This document shows, piece by piece, positions 29,625 to 39,014 of a stretch of DNA of 63,092 nucleotides. The stretch is from a virus. The number at the start of each line of letters is the position of its first letter. The first letter of the stretch is position 1. The notes beneath the pieces were generated by a model. That model did not search any database. It saw only the letters and a program-made list of their open reading frames with translations, and had not been told where the DNA came from. Both the position numbers and the translations under genes were made by a program. The stretch covers positions 1 to 63,092 of IMG/VR virus record IMGVR_UViG_3300036852_000204, one strand, 5' to 3'.

Positions 29625-30530
29625 ATGGCAGACAACGCAAATGCAACGGCTGGAGATGGTTCGGTCGTCGTGGCTGCCGATGACATCGGCGGCGTCCACT
29701 ACCAGCGGGTCAAGCTTGCGCTGGGGGCCGATGGTGCTGGCGTCGATGCGGTGGCCGGGGCCGGGGCCGTAAGCACCGCCGTGCAGCGCGTCACGCTGGC
29801 CAGCGACGATCCCGTCACGACATCCGTGCAGATCATGGATGATTGGGACGAAACCGATCGCGCCAAGGTCAACGTCATTGTCGGCCAGGCGGGCATTGCT
29901 GCCGGCACGGGCGTAGATGGGGTCACGGTGCCGCGCGTGTCGCTTGCCACCGACGTGCCATTGCCAGCCGGCACCAACGGCATCGGCAAGCTGACCGCCA
30001 ACTCGGGCGTAGACATTGGCGACGTTGATGTCACCTCGATTTCGGCTGGTGAAAACCACTTGGGCGAGGTCGGCGGCAAGACGGCGGTGGTTGCTGTCAC
30101 GCTCAGCACAGACACATCAGCTTATGCCTCGGGCGATCTGATCGCCGACACGCAGCAGATTGACACCTTCTTCCGCAAGGCGGATGGCACTGGCGTCATC
30201 AATTCCATCAACATCATCGATGAGGATGCCCAGGGCGTTGCCCTTTACATCATCTTCATGAGCACCAGCACCAGCCTTGGCACTGAGAACAGCGCACCGA
30301 ACATCTCCGACGCCAACCTGACGGCGGGCTTCCAAGGCATCGTGTCGGTCGGGACTTCAGATTACGTTACGATCAGCGGCGCCAAGGTTGCCACCATCCG
30401 CAACATCGGCCTTCCCGTCAAAGCTGTCTCCGGCACGGATGACATCTACATCGCCGTGCTGAACTCTACGGGCACGCCGACCTTCACGGCATCCGGCTTA
30501 GAGATGCGTATCGGCGTGTTGTTGGATTAG
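29625..30530 (+). CDS. Structural-type protein, paralogue B, 301 aa
   Basis: Shares the block GADGAGVDAVAGAGAV / RVTLASDD / MDDWDETDRAKVNVIVGQAG with the protein at 28812, so the two arose by duplication. The C-terminal part (LSTDTSAYASGDLIADTQQI) resembles a common phage structural domain. Likely on the virion surface. Confidence 0.65.
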   Translation: MADNANATAGDGSVVVAADDIGGVHYQRVKLALGADGAGVDAVAGAGAVSTAVQRVTLASDDPVTTSVQIMDDWDETDRAKVNVIVGQAGIAAGTGVDGVTVPRVSLATDVPLPAGTNGIGKLTANSGVDIGDVDVTSISAGENHLGEVGGKTAVVAVTLSTDTSAYASGDLIADTQQIDTFFRKADGTGVINSINIIDEDAQGVALYIIFMSTSTSLGTENSAPNISDANLTAGFQGIVSVGTSDYVTISGAKVATIRNIGLPVKAVSGTDDIYIAVLNSTGTPTFTASGLEMRIGVLLD

Positions 30531-30534
30531 GCCG

Positions 30535-31440
30535 ATGCCGGTCTTTCAAGGTTCGCGCTTTGCGCTGTTGAATAGGGTCTCTGCTGGCAGCCTCTCCGCA
30601 AGCACGGGTGGCACGATCAGCGAGGCAGGCGGCTATCGCATCCACACCTTCACGTCGAACGGCACGTTCACGGCGAGCGGGTCCGGGACTATCGAAGTCC
30701 TGATTGTCGCTGGCGGCGCCAGTGGCGGTTCTGACGACGGCGGCGGTGGCGGTGCTGGTGGTCTTCTGTACTACGGTGCAGAGACACCCAAGACGCCAAA
30801 CGGCGCCGCGCTGGCGGTGTCAGCGGGCGCGCATGCCGTCGTGGTCGGAGGCGGCGGCGCTGCGGTTGCGACCGGCACACATGGCAACAACGGCAGTGAC
30901 AGCTCGGCGACGATCAACGACGTCCCGTACACAGCGACCGGCGGCGGTGGCGGCGGCTTCCGCAGCGATACCGATACATCCGCTGGCCGCCGAGGCGCGA
31001 ACGGCGGGTCGGCTGGCGGCGGCTCCATCAATATCGGCGGTACTGCCTCGGGCGCGGGCGGTACAGGAACGGCAGATCAGGGCAATAACGGCGGAACATC
31101 GGCCAGCGGCAGCCCTTACGGCGGCGGCGGCGGCGGCGGCGCTAGCGCTGTTGGCACAAACGGAACCAACGGCGGGCCTGCCGGCAGCGGCGGCAATGGC
31201 CTCGCCTACTCGATTACGGGCTCATCTGTAACCTACGCGGGCGGCGGCGGTGGCTCTCAGCGCGGAGGCACCGCAGGCTCCGGTGGCACGGGTGGCGGCG
31301 GAGCCGGTTCCAACACCTCCGGCGTAAACGCTACATCTGGTACAGCAGAGACCGGTGGTGGCGGCGGCGGATGTCCGTTCAGCGCCGGCAACAGCGGCGC
31401 AGGCGGCTCCGGTATCGTGATTATCCGCTATCTGCTGTGA
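30535..31440 (+). CDS. Glycine-rich tail fibre-type protein
   Basis: 301 residues, about one third Gly (GGGGGAGGLLYYGAETPKTP and similar). GGYRIHTFTSNGTFTASGSG followed by a polyglycine domain is a pattern of receptor-binding or fibre-tip proteins, which can form polyglycine sandwiches. Upstream of the portal rather than with the fibre genes. Confidence 0.7.
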   Translation: MPVFQGSRFALLNRVSAGSLSASTGGTISEAGGYRIHTFTSNGTFTASGSGTIEVLIVAGGASGGSDDGGGGGAGGLLYYGAETPKTPNGAALAVSAGAHAVVVGGGGAAVATGTHGNNGSDSSATINDVPYTATGGGGGGFRSDTDTSAGRRGANGGSAGGGSINIGGTASGAGGTGTADQGNNGGTSASGSPYGGGGGGGASAVGTNGTNGGPAGSGGNGLAYSITGSSVTYAGGGGGSQRGGTAGSGGTGGGGAGSNTSGVNATSGTAETGGGGGGCPFSAGNSGAGGSGIVIIRYLL

Positions 31441-31613
31441 GTCTGGCGAACTTGCTCCACGAGGGCCGCCCATCTCTGTGCCTCTCTTTCGACTATCTCG
31501 GCACTCCGATCATCCGCCATCTGTGCGCTCTCCTGCAGGCGCCTCGCATGCTCCATGGCCGCCTCTGCAAGCGCATCGACGGCCTCTTGTGAATAGGTGG
31601 CCTGTTTCATCAT
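31428..31613 (-). CDS. Antisense small helical protein, 61 aa
   Basis: The only minus-strand gene between terminase and portal. Begins MMKQATYSQEAVDALAEAAM with an AGGAG site 8 bases upstream. All-helical and acidic. Its 3' end overlaps the fibre-type gene by 13 bp. Possibly a moron transcribed on its own. Confidence 0.5.
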   Translation of the reverse strand: MMKQATYSQEAVDALAEAAMEHARRLQESAQMADDRSAEIVEREAQRWAALVEQVRQTHSR

Positions 31614-31693
31614 TCGTGTCTCCTGCGTGATCCACAGAAACCAGCATGCCACTGAAGTGGCCCACCTGACAACAGCCCTAGCGAAGCGACCAA

Positions 31694-33934
31694 ATGATTG
31701 ACACCGAAGTCGCCGCCTCGGGCACCTACGAGTCCGAGAAGGAAGCCCAGGCCAGCAAGGCGGCGACCGTCAAGCGGTGGCTGGATGAGATCGCGCTTGC
31801 CGACTCCACGGAGAAGGACTGGCGCAAGGAAGCCCAGGAAGCCGTCAACATCTACCGAGCCGAGAAGGAAGGCGACCAGCGCCGCTTCAACATCGTCTAT
31901 TCCAACACGCAGACAAGAGCGCCCTCGCTTTACAATTCGACGCCCATCCCCGATGTCCGCCCGCGCTACAACGATCCCAACGAGACCTCGCGCCTTACAT
32001 CACAGACCATCGAGCGGGCGCTGTCCTATTCGCTGGACGCCTACGATTTCGACTCCACCATGAAGGCCGTGGTGCAGGACATGGTGTTGCCGGGCCGAGG
32101 AACCGCCAGGGTGCGCTACTCCCCGTACACAGACCCGCAGACCAACAGCGTCTATGACGAGGTCGTCTGCGAGCACGTGCTGTGGAAGAACCGCCGGCAG
32201 GGGCAGGCTGATCGCTGGGCCGACGTGCCGTGGCTCGGCTACGAGCTGTTTCTGACCCGCGACCAGATGGTGCAGCTCAACCCGGGGCTAGGCGCCAGCG
32301 TCAATCTGGACGTGGCAGTAGAGGGCATCGACAAGGACAAGGCCACCATTCAGCCCAACGTCTTCAAACGCGCCCGCGTCTGGGAGATCTGGGACAAGGC
32401 CACCCGCAAGGTTCTGTTCATCGCCCCGGCCCACACCGCCGAGCCGATCCGGGTGGAGGACGATCCCCTAGGCCTGATCAACTTCTTTCCCGAGCCGGAG
32501 CCGCTGTGCGCGGCCAGAACCTCCGACAGCCAGATACCCATCTGCACCTACAAGATCATCAAGCCGCTGGTCGATGAGCTTGAAGAGATCACCAAGCGCA
32601 TTCAGGCGTTGATCCGCGTCATTCGCTGGAGGGGCTACCAGCACCCCAACCTGCCGTCCTTCGAGCGCCTGCAGGATGCCGAGGATGGCGAGCTGGTGCC
32701 GGCCACGGACGATCTGCTGGCCCTTGCCCAGGCCGGCGGCCTCGACAAGTTCATTTGGCTGATGCCGATCGACGTGGCCATCAAGGCCCTGCAGCAGCTC
32801 TACGTGCAGCGCGAGCAGATCAAGCAGACCATATTCGAGGTCGACGGACTATCGGACATCCTGCGCGGCTCCACCGACCCCAACGAGACCCTTGGTGCCC
32901 AGGAGATCAAAGCCAACTTCGGCTCGATGCGCCTGCAGGACCAGCAGAAGGACGTACAGCGGTTCTGTCGCGACCTGATGCGCCTCAAGGCCGAGATCAT
33001 CTGCACGCATTTCAGCCCGGAGAACATCGCCGCTATCACCGGCATGGCGCTGCCCTCCAAGCAGGAGGTCGAGCAGGCCAAGGCCCGCCTGGCACAACTG
33101 GAGCAGGTGCAGAAGCAGGCCAGCATGCAGCCGCAGCTTGGTCAGCCGGGTGCTCCGCAGATGGGCGGCGGCATGAACGGCGTCGGCGCCACGCAGACCA
33201 CCATGCCGGTCGATCCGGCGCTGATGGAGCAGCTGAAGAAAACCGCCGAGTCCGTATCATGGGACGACGTGGTCGGCATGCTGCGCTCCGGCGTCACCCG
33301 CCAGTACCGCATCGATATCGAGACGGACAGCACCATCCGTGGTGAAATCCGTACCCAGCAGCAGAGCGCCTCGGCCTTCCTGGAGGGGACGGCCAAGTTC
33401 TTCGAGGCGATCGGACCAGGTGTGCAGTCGGGCTTCATGCCGGGGGATGTGGCGGTCGATCTTTACGCGGCGTTCACGCGGTTCTTCAAGCTCGGCAAGC
33501 AGGCCGAAGACGCGCTGTCGCGCATGTCGCATGCGGCGCAGGAAGCCGCCAAAAACCCGCAGGAGCAGCCGCCAGACCCGGAGGTTGTCAAGGCCCAGCT
33601 TGCCGCCAAGCAGGCCGACCAGCAGATGGCACACGACAAGGAGCGCCACAGCATGGACATGCAGTCCAAGCAGGCGGACTTGGCCATGAATAAGCAGATG
33701 AAGGAAATGGAGATCGGCGCCAAGCAGCAGGAAGCCGAGATGGATTTTGCCATCGAAGCCAAGAAGGCCGACATGGAGATGGAGTCCGAAGGCCGCCGCA
33801 TGCAAATGGAAGAGGCGGCCCAGCGCAGGGAGCTGCAGGGCAGCTATGAGACGGCGGCCTTGGATGAGTTTATGGCGCGGCAGAAGGCCAAGCGGGAGTT
33901 GGAGAAGCCAGCAGCACGGGGGAGGCCGAATTGA
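31694..33934 (+). CDS. Portal protein
   Basis: 746 residues. The N-terminal KDWRKEAQEAVNIYRAEKEG and TRAPSLYNSTPIPDVRPRYN, a middle VVCEHVLWKNRRQGQADRWA, and a long C-terminal coiled coil rich in Lys, Glu, Met and Gln (barrel helix) match the large P22-like portals of podoviruses. Forms the dodecameric vertex for DNA entry and tail attachment. Follows terminase and precedes scaffold and capsid, the normal order. Confidence 0.88.
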   Translation: MIDTEVAASGTYESEKEAQASKAATVKRWLDEIALADSTEKDWRKEAQEAVNIYRAEKEGDQRRFNIVYSNTQTRAPSLYNSTPIPDVRPRYNDPNETSRLTSQTIERALSYSLDAYDFDSTMKAVVQDMVLPGRGTARVRYSPYTDPQTNSVYDEVVCEHVLWKNRRQGQADRWADVPWLGYELFLTRDQMVQLNPGLGASVNLDVAVEGIDKDKATIQPNVFKRARVWEIWDKATRKVLFIAPAHTAEPIRVEDDPLGLINFFPEPEPLCAARTSDSQIPICTYKIIKPLVDELEEITKRIQALIRVIRWRGYQHPNLPSFERLQDAEDGELVPATDDLLALAQAGGLDKFIWLMPIDVAIKALQQLYVQREQIKQTIFEVDGLSDILRGSTDPNETLGAQEIKANFGSMRLQDQQKDVQRFCRDLMRLKAEIICTHFSPENIAAITGMALPSKQEVEQAKARLAQLEQVQKQASMQPQLGQPGAPQMGGGMNGVGATQTTMPVDPALMEQLKKTAESVSWDDVVGMLRSGVTRQYRIDIETDSTIRGEIRTQQQSASAFLEGTAKFFEAIGPGVQSGFMPGDVAVDLYAAFTRFFKLGKQAEDALSRMSHAAQEAAKNPQEQPPDPEVVKAQLAAKQADQQMAHDKERHSMDMQSKQADLAMNKQMKEMEIGAKQQEAEMDFAIEAKKADMEMESEGRRMQMEEAAQRRELQGSYETAALDEFMARQKAKRELEKPAARGRPN

Positions 33935-34083
33935 TCGAACTGTCTAAGTCGCAAATGGTCGTTCTGGCCGCGCTATCGCTATCGTTGGCGGTGTCGCTGA
34001 GCTACGGGATTTTTCTGGTCGCCTGTACCCACAGCGACTGGCCGACGTTCGTGCGTTGGATGTTGCGCGCTGGGTGCCTCTAA
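33931..34083 (+). CDS. 50-aa single-pass membrane protein
   Basis: TTG start overlapping the portal stop (TTGA). VVLAALSLSLAVSLSYGIFL is one transmembrane helix. TAATG junction with the next gene. Function unknown. Confidence 0.5.
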   Translation: MIELSKSQMVVLAALSLSLAVSLSYGIFLVACTHSDWPTFVRWMLRAGCL

Positions 34084-34487
34084 TGCCTTCCTACGTCTAC
34101 GACCCGCAAGACGGTAAACTCGTCGACAAAGCTACCTACTATGCCACGAAGGCCGCCAGAACGCCCAGCAAGGCCGCTGACGGCCTTCCCATGCCCTACG
34201 TGCGGGGTGACATCCCCTCCTACGTCTCGCCCGTCACGGGCAAGCCTGTAGAAGGCAGGGCGGCAAGGCGGGAAGACCTCGCTCGTACAGGTTGCCGGGA
34301 GGTTGACCCCTCCGAGTACAAGCCCGTCTACAAGAACTACGAGTTCTGCCAGAAGCACCGCAAGCCCTACATGGGCGGCGATGTGCCCCCACCGATGACG
34401 AAGGATCAGCGAGTGGCGGCGAAGGAGCGGCGGGCCAAACAGGTTGCCGCTGAGAATGCAGTAGGCGCGAAGCCTAAAGAGGGGTGA
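34083..34487 (+). CDS. Hypothetical protein, 134 aa
   Basis: MPSYVYDPQDGKLVDKATYY, then PMPYVRGDIPSYVSPVTGKP and FCQKHRKPYMGGDVPPP. Pro/Tyr-rich sequence of a type seen next to portal genes in phages; probably virion-associated. Function unknown. Confidence 0.65.
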   Translation: MPSYVYDPQDGKLVDKATYYATKAARTPSKAADGLPMPYVRGDIPSYVSPVTGKPVEGRAARREDLARTGCREVDPSEYKPVYKNYEFCQKHRKPYMGGDVPPPMTKDQRVAAKERRAKQVAAENAVGAKPKEG

Positions 34488-34490
34488 GCC

Positions 34491-34871
34491 GTGACGATGG
34501 TTCTTGAGCGCATTGCCGCCTCTCTGGAAAAGATCGCGAGCGTCCTTGAGGGAAGGCAGCGCGATGAGGACGAGGCGAAAGACTTTGCGAAGAAGGCGAG
34601 AGCCTTCTGGTCGAAGGTCGAAAGCGATAAGAGGTATCCCAGTGGTCTTCGAGATCGCTTCCGAGACATCGCTTTTCAAGATGCGCTTTGCAGCGCGGTC
34701 ATAGAGCACGATGACCCGGTGGCTCTGGTCCATGCGCTAACGCTTCCCGCCAACAAGGCATTTGTGGCTCGCCTCAACTCCCTTCCCGACGCGGAGGCTG
34801 TTGCGGAGCTAGAGAGGTTTGCTTCCACCCTTTCAGAGAGCGGCCGAGTTCTCAGGCTCATGCCTGACTGA
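34491..34871 (+). CDS. Hypothetical helical protein, 126 aa
   Basis: GTG start, ATG 6 bp in is possible. LERIAASLEKIASVLEGRQR opens a coiled coil; the rest is helical. Between portal and scaffold genes; could be a chaperone, but no family recognised. Confidence 0.6.
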   Translation: MTMVLERIAASLEKIASVLEGRQRDEDEAKDFAKKARAFWSKVESDKRYPSGLRDRFRDIAFQDALCSAVIEHDDPVALVHALTLPANKAFVARLNSLPDAEAVAELERFASTLSESGRVLRLMPD

Positions 34872-34897
34872 TGGCCATCAAGTCACTCAGAGGCTAA

Positions 34898-36088
34898 ATG
34901 ACCGAACAAGTCGCGAATGCCGAACCGGCCCCGACCACGGGCGCTGGAGGCCAAACTGCGCCTGAGCAGGCCACCACAACCGCTACTCCAGCCGCCGCCC
35001 CATCCCTCGATGACGAGCTTTCCGCCGTCTACGACCGGATGCAGGCCAAGGGTGCCGAGCAGGAGCAGGCCAAGAACGCGCTCGCCAAGGAGCTGAGCAC
35101 ACCAATTGCACCTGAGAAGACCGAGGATGAGGTCTTCAAGGAGCTAACCGTTTCCGACGAGCCCGCGAAGGCGGAAGGCGAACCGGCTTTGTCCCCGGCC
35201 ATCGCCCCTCCAAATTCAGCGTCGGCGGAGATCAAGGCCCTATGGGCAACCCTTCCACCCAAAGCGCAGGAATTCATTGCGCAGCGGGAGAAGGATTCCC
35301 ACGCCAAGATCTCCGAGCAGGGCAATGAGTTGGCGACGTTCCAGCCACTTCGCCCAGTCTACGAAGCAATGCGACATGAGCTAGGGGTGCACCCAGGCCG
35401 CGAGGCAGAGGTGATCACCAACTACCTCAAGGCGGATCTGTACCTGCGTAACGATCCGATCGGTTGCCTTCGTTGGCTCGCGGAATCTGCAGGCGTCGAT
35501 CTCGCTCAGGCGTTCGGCCAAAAGTCACAGCAGGCAGCGCAACCACCCAGCGAAACTCTGGATGGTCTCTTCCGAGACGAACGTCTCGATCGGGACATCA
35601 ATCCAAAAGTTCAAAAGTTGGAAGCGACGGTTGCTCGGCTCGAAGGCCACCTAACTGCCCGTGAGCGTGCGGACATAGCGCACCGAGAGTCGACTGCCCA
35701 AGAGATCATCACCAAGTTCTCTGCTGACAAGCCGTACTGGGCTGATGTGAAGGATGATGTCACCCGCGAGGTGGCCATCCTGAAGCAATCCAACCCTCGC
35801 ACCCCCATGGAGCAGCTTATCCAGGAAGGGTACGACCGTGCCATCTGGGCCAACAAGGGCGTGCGCGAGCGCCTCCTTGCCGACCAGAGGCACGAGGCCG
35901 ACACCAAAGCCGAAGCCGCCCGCAAGGCGGCCGAAGCCGAGAAGCAAAAGCAGGCGGACAAGGCCAAGAAGATGGCTTCCCTCAACCAGCGGACGGGCTC
36001 AAGTGCCTCAGCTCCGTCGGTCGGAGGCTTTCTCGATGACGCGGCACTCGGTGCCATCTATGACCGCGCGGTTTCGGGCTCCCGATAA
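34898..36088 (+). CDS. Scaffolding-type protein
   Basis: 396 residues, Ala/Glu/Lys-rich, with an unstructured N-terminus (TTGAGGQTAPEQATTTATPA) and long coiled coils (KVQKLEATVARLEGHLTARE). Immediately before the capsid gene, where scaffold genes lie. It would guide procapsid assembly and then leave. GAGGCTAA-ATG start matches the late ribosome site. Confidence 0.75.
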   Translation: MTEQVANAEPAPTTGAGGQTAPEQATTTATPAAAPSLDDELSAVYDRMQAKGAEQEQAKNALAKELSTPIAPEKTEDEVFKELTVSDEPAKAEGEPALSPAIAPPNSASAEIKALWATLPPKAQEFIAQREKDSHAKISEQGNELATFQPLRPVYEAMRHELGVHPGREAEVITNYLKADLYLRNDPIGCLRWLAESAGVDLAQAFGQKSQQAAQPPSETLDGLFRDERLDRDINPKVQKLEATVARLEGHLTARERADIAHRESTAQEIITKFSADKPYWADVKDDVTREVAILKQSNPRTPMEQLIQEGYDRAIWANKGVRERLLADQRHEADTKAEAARKAAEAEKQKQADKAKKMASLNQRTGSSASAPSVGGFLDDAALGAIYDRAVSGSR

Positions 36089-36112
36089 TCCCAATCAGGG
36101 GACCAAACCAAA

Positions 36113-37087
36113 ATGGCAAGCCCAAACTCTACCTTTACGGAGCTGGTATCCACCACGCTCCGCAACCATCCCAACGAGGTGGCCGACAACGTCAGCACCC
36201 ACAACGCGTTCTATCGGCGCCTGAAGGACAAGGGCAAGATCCAGCTCTACTCCGGTGGCTACGAGATCGCGCGGCCGTTGGACTATTCGGAGAACTCCAC
36301 GTACCAGAGGTTCTCCGGCTTCGACGTGCTGAACGTCGGTTCCAGCAACGTCATCAGCGCCGCCAAATTCGACACCGTGCAGGCGGCCGTGCACGTGGCC
36401 GCTTCCGGCGAAGAGCTGCGCAAAAACGCCGGCAAGGAGCAGTTGATCAACCTTGCCAAGGCGAAGCTCACCAATGCTCGTCGCACCGCGGCGAACAACA
36501 TGAGCATCGACCTGTACTCGTCGGGCTCGCTGACCAACCAGATGGGCGGGCTGGGTCACATCATCCAGACCAACGGTCAGGGTACGGTAGGCGGCATTGA
36601 CTCAGGTACGTACACTTTTTGGAGGAATCAGTTCCGCGAGATTTCCGGCACCAACACGTGGACGAAGTCGACCATCAAGGGCGAGATGAACGCCATCTGG
36701 TTGACGCTCAACCGCGGCACGGACAAGCCGGATCTCATCCTGTCCACCCAGGACTTCTATGCGGCGTACTGGGAGAGCCTGCAGGATCTGACCCGCTATA
36801 ACGATCCGGGTATGGACACTAAGGCAGTGGCTGGCTTCTCGGCGCTGAAGTACGCCACGGCTGACGTGGTCTACGACAGCAACTCCAACTTCACGGCCAC
36901 TGGCGAGAAGATGCTCTTTCTCAACTCGGAGTATCTGTGGCTGCAGGTTCACCGCGAGGCGAACTGGAGCCAGGTCGACGAGAAGGTTCCCGTCAACCAG
37001 GACGCCGTGCTCATCCCGCTGATCTGGATGGGTCAGATGATCTGCAGCAACCGCTCGCTGCAGGGCATCCTGCTCGACGCCTCGTAA
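36113..37087 (+). CDS. Major capsid protein
   Basis: 324 residues. YRRLKDKGKIQLYSGGYEIA, LNVGSSNVISAAKFDTVQAA and KPDLILSTQDFYAAYWESLQ are typical of HK97-fold capsid proteins of this podovirus type. Position after the scaffold and before the decoration-like gene supports this. Confidence 0.88.
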   Translation: MASPNSTFTELVSTTLRNHPNEVADNVSTHNAFYRRLKDKGKIQLYSGGYEIARPLDYSENSTYQRFSGFDVLNVGSSNVISAAKFDTVQAAVHVAASGEELRKNAGKEQLINLAKAKLTNARRTAANNMSIDLYSSGSLTNQMGGLGHIIQTNGQGTVGGIDSGTYTFWRNQFREISGTNTWTKSTIKGEMNAIWLTLNRGTDKPDLILSTQDFYAAYWESLQDLTRYNDPGMDTKAVAGFSALKYATADVVYDSNSNFTATGEKMLFLNSEYLWLQVHREANWSQVDEKVPVNQDAVLIPLIWMGQMICSNRSLQGILLDAS

Positions 37088-37102
37088 GAAGGAGATACGC
37101 AC

Positions 37103-37594
37103 ATGACCTCACTTGTTGGCGCCAATCTCAGCGCCCCCCTGACCGCAACGGAAGTTGCCAACGGAAAAGGCCACAGTCTCGGCGACCGTCTTACGGACCA
37201 CAGCGGCAATACGTGGGTGTTCGTGCAGGCCTCTGCGGCCTGTGCGATCTACGACGTGTTGACGATCAAGAACGGCTACGAGACCACGCCCATCACCGCA
37301 GCCACGGCCAAGACGCCTATGGAAGTTGGGTTCGCTCAATTTGCATTCGCGGCTGACGAGTACGGCTGGGTGATGACCAACGGTCGGCCGACCATCAACG
37401 TGCTGGTGGATGCCGCCGTCAACGTGCCCCTGTACACGTCCGGCACCGCCGGCAAGCTCGACGATGCCACGACCTCGCAGGCAATCCGTGGCCTCGTGCT
37501 CACCGACACCATGACGGCAACCACCTCGGGGCCGTGCTCGGCAGTGGCGAACTTCCCGCAGGTCGAGTGGGGCGCAACCCTGAGCCAGATCTAA
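37103..37594 (+). CDS. Capsid-adjacent protein, 163 aa
   Basis: AGGAG ribosome site seven bases before ATG. Beta-rich (GDRLTDHSGNTWVFVQASAA; GWVMTNGRPTINVLVDAAVN). Small size and place right after the capsid gene suggest a head decoration protein. Confidence 0.65.
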   Translation: MTSLVGANLSAPLTATEVANGKGHSLGDRLTDHSGNTWVFVQASAACAIYDVLTIKNGYETTPITAATAKTPMEVGFAQFAFAADEYGWVMTNGRPTINVLVDAAVNVPLYTSGTAGKLDDATTSQAIRGLVLTDTMTATTSGPCSAVANFPQVEWGATLSQI

Positions 37595-37604
37595 CAGGCA
37601 CAAG

Positions 37605-37631
37605 AGCCGGGCGACGTTGTGTCGCCCGGCT
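37605..37631 (+). terminator. Strong hairpin after the capsid genes
   Basis: AGCCGGGCGAC - GTTGT - GTCGCCCGGCT: a perfect 11-bp stem. No T-run follows, so it may limit read-through or stabilise the capsid mRNA. Confidence 0.6.
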
Positions 37632-37652
37632 GCTCCAGTTACGCGAGGTCAA

Positions 37653-39014
37653 ATGCTGCAAACCATTACACCCGAGTACGCGGCGCTCAATCGCCATCTG
37701 CACGGCTCAACAACCGAGCCCTATGGTGGCGGGGGCTTCCGCTTTTCCGACATGGTGGCTGGGCTGCGCGCACAGACGGACTCGGAAACCGTGCTCGACT
37801 ACGGGTGCGGCAAGGGCACGCTTGGTAATGCGCTGGGGCGCCCAGACTGGTTGCGTGAGTACGATCCGGCCGTCGATGGCAAAGAGGCAAAGCCCGACCG
37901 GGCGGACATCGTGGTTTGCACTGATGTTCTGGAGCACATCGAGCCGGACCTGCTGGACAACGTCCTCTCCCATATCGCCGATCTGGCCAGCAAGGCGGCC
38001 CTGCTCGTCATCTCGACCGTGCCGGCTATCAAGACGCTTGCGGACGGCCGCAACGCGCATCTGATCGTCAGGCCGGCAGCATGGTGGAAGGAGAAGCTGG
38101 AGAAGTATTTCCTGGTCTCGTCATGGAATGCAACCGCACACGAGATCGTCGCCGTTGGCGCAACGGTGCGCCAGATCAACGACCTGGTGGCACAGAGTGC
38201 CGTCTCCGAAACGCTTCGCTTCGAGAACTCGCTGCGCAACTGCGGGCTGGTCAAGGAGCGCGTGCGCGAGGCGCCGCGCCATGAGCGCAGGGTGGCCATC
38301 GTATGCTATGGCCCGTCGCTCGCCCACACGTGGCGCACGCTGCACGCCGAGCGAAAGCTGTTCGGCGCAATGATCGTCTCTGTATCCGGCGCGCACGACT
38401 TCCTGATCGAGCGCGGCATCGTCCCAGACATTCACATCGAGTGCGACCCGCGCGAGCACAAGGCGTTCTTCACCCGCAATCCGCATCCCGATGTTACCTA
38501 TTGGATTGCCTCCTGCTGCCACCCGAAGCTGATCGATCAGCTCGCCAGCCAAAAATTGGCGCTGTGGCATGTCTACAATTCGGAGACGGACAAGGGGATC
38601 ATCGCGCCGGACGGGCCTGACCCTGACAACTTCCTGCTGGCCGGGGCCGGCACAGTCGGGAGCCGTGCCGTGAACCTCATGTACGTCGCAGGCTACCGCA
38701 TCTTTTCCGTGTACGGGATGGACTGCTCGTTCGCCAACGATGGCCTTCAGCACGCGGGCGTGCACTCCGGCAAGCAACAGCACGAGATCCCCATTCGTAT
38801 CGGCAATCGCTGGTTCAAGAGTTCCGGCAATCTCGCCTACACCGCGCGCGGCTTCATGGACAACATGCGGGTGCTCTCCCAGGCATCAGAGGCAAAGGGC
38901 GAGCCATTCATCGACGGCACAACGGTGCGGGTCGAGATGTTCCTGCACGGCGACGGCCTGTTGCAGGAAATGTATCAGCAGGCGGCCCAGCAGCAAGCAA
39001 AGGACGCGGCATGA
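37653..39014 (+). CDS. SAM methyltransferase fused to a DUF115/MptE-like domain
   Basis: 453 residues. The N-terminal third is a class I methyltransferase (VLDYGCGKGTLGNALG; DIVVCTDVLEHIEPDLLDNV). From about residue 220 comes a DUF115-like domain (RRVAIVCYGPSLAHTWRTLH; IPDIHIECDPREHKAFF; LLAGAGTVGSRAVNLMYVAG), a family linked to sugar or pterin transfer in bacterial surface-glycan clusters. Overlaps a glycosyltransferase gene by 4 bp. May modify virion proteins or host glycans. Confidence 0.75.
   Translation: MLQTITPEYAALNRHLHGSTTEPYGGGGFRFSDMVAGLRAQTDSETVLDYGCGKGTLGNALGRPDWLREYDPAVDGKEAKPDRADIVVCTDVLEHIEPDLLDNVLSHIADLASKAALLVISTVPAIKTLADGRNAHLIVRPAAWWKEKLEKYFLVSSWNATAHEIVAVGATVRQINDLVAQSAVSETLRFENSLRNCGLVKERVREAPRHERRVAIVCYGPSLAHTWRTLHAERKLFGAMIVSVSGAHDFLIERGIVPDIHIECDPREHKAFFTRNPHPDVTYWIASCCHPKLIDQLASQKLALWHVYNSETDKGIIAPDGPDPDNFLLAGAGTVGSRAVNLMYVAGYRIFSVYGMDCSFANDGLQHAGVHSGKQQHEIPIRIGNRWFKSSGNLAYTARGFMDNMRVLSQASEAKGEPFIDGTTVRVEMFLHGDGLLQEMYQQAAQQQAKDAA

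Noticed and set aside
30535-31440. Collagen-like protein
   Set aside because: Gly-rich but without regular G-x-y triplets; polyglycine fibre-type domain fits better.
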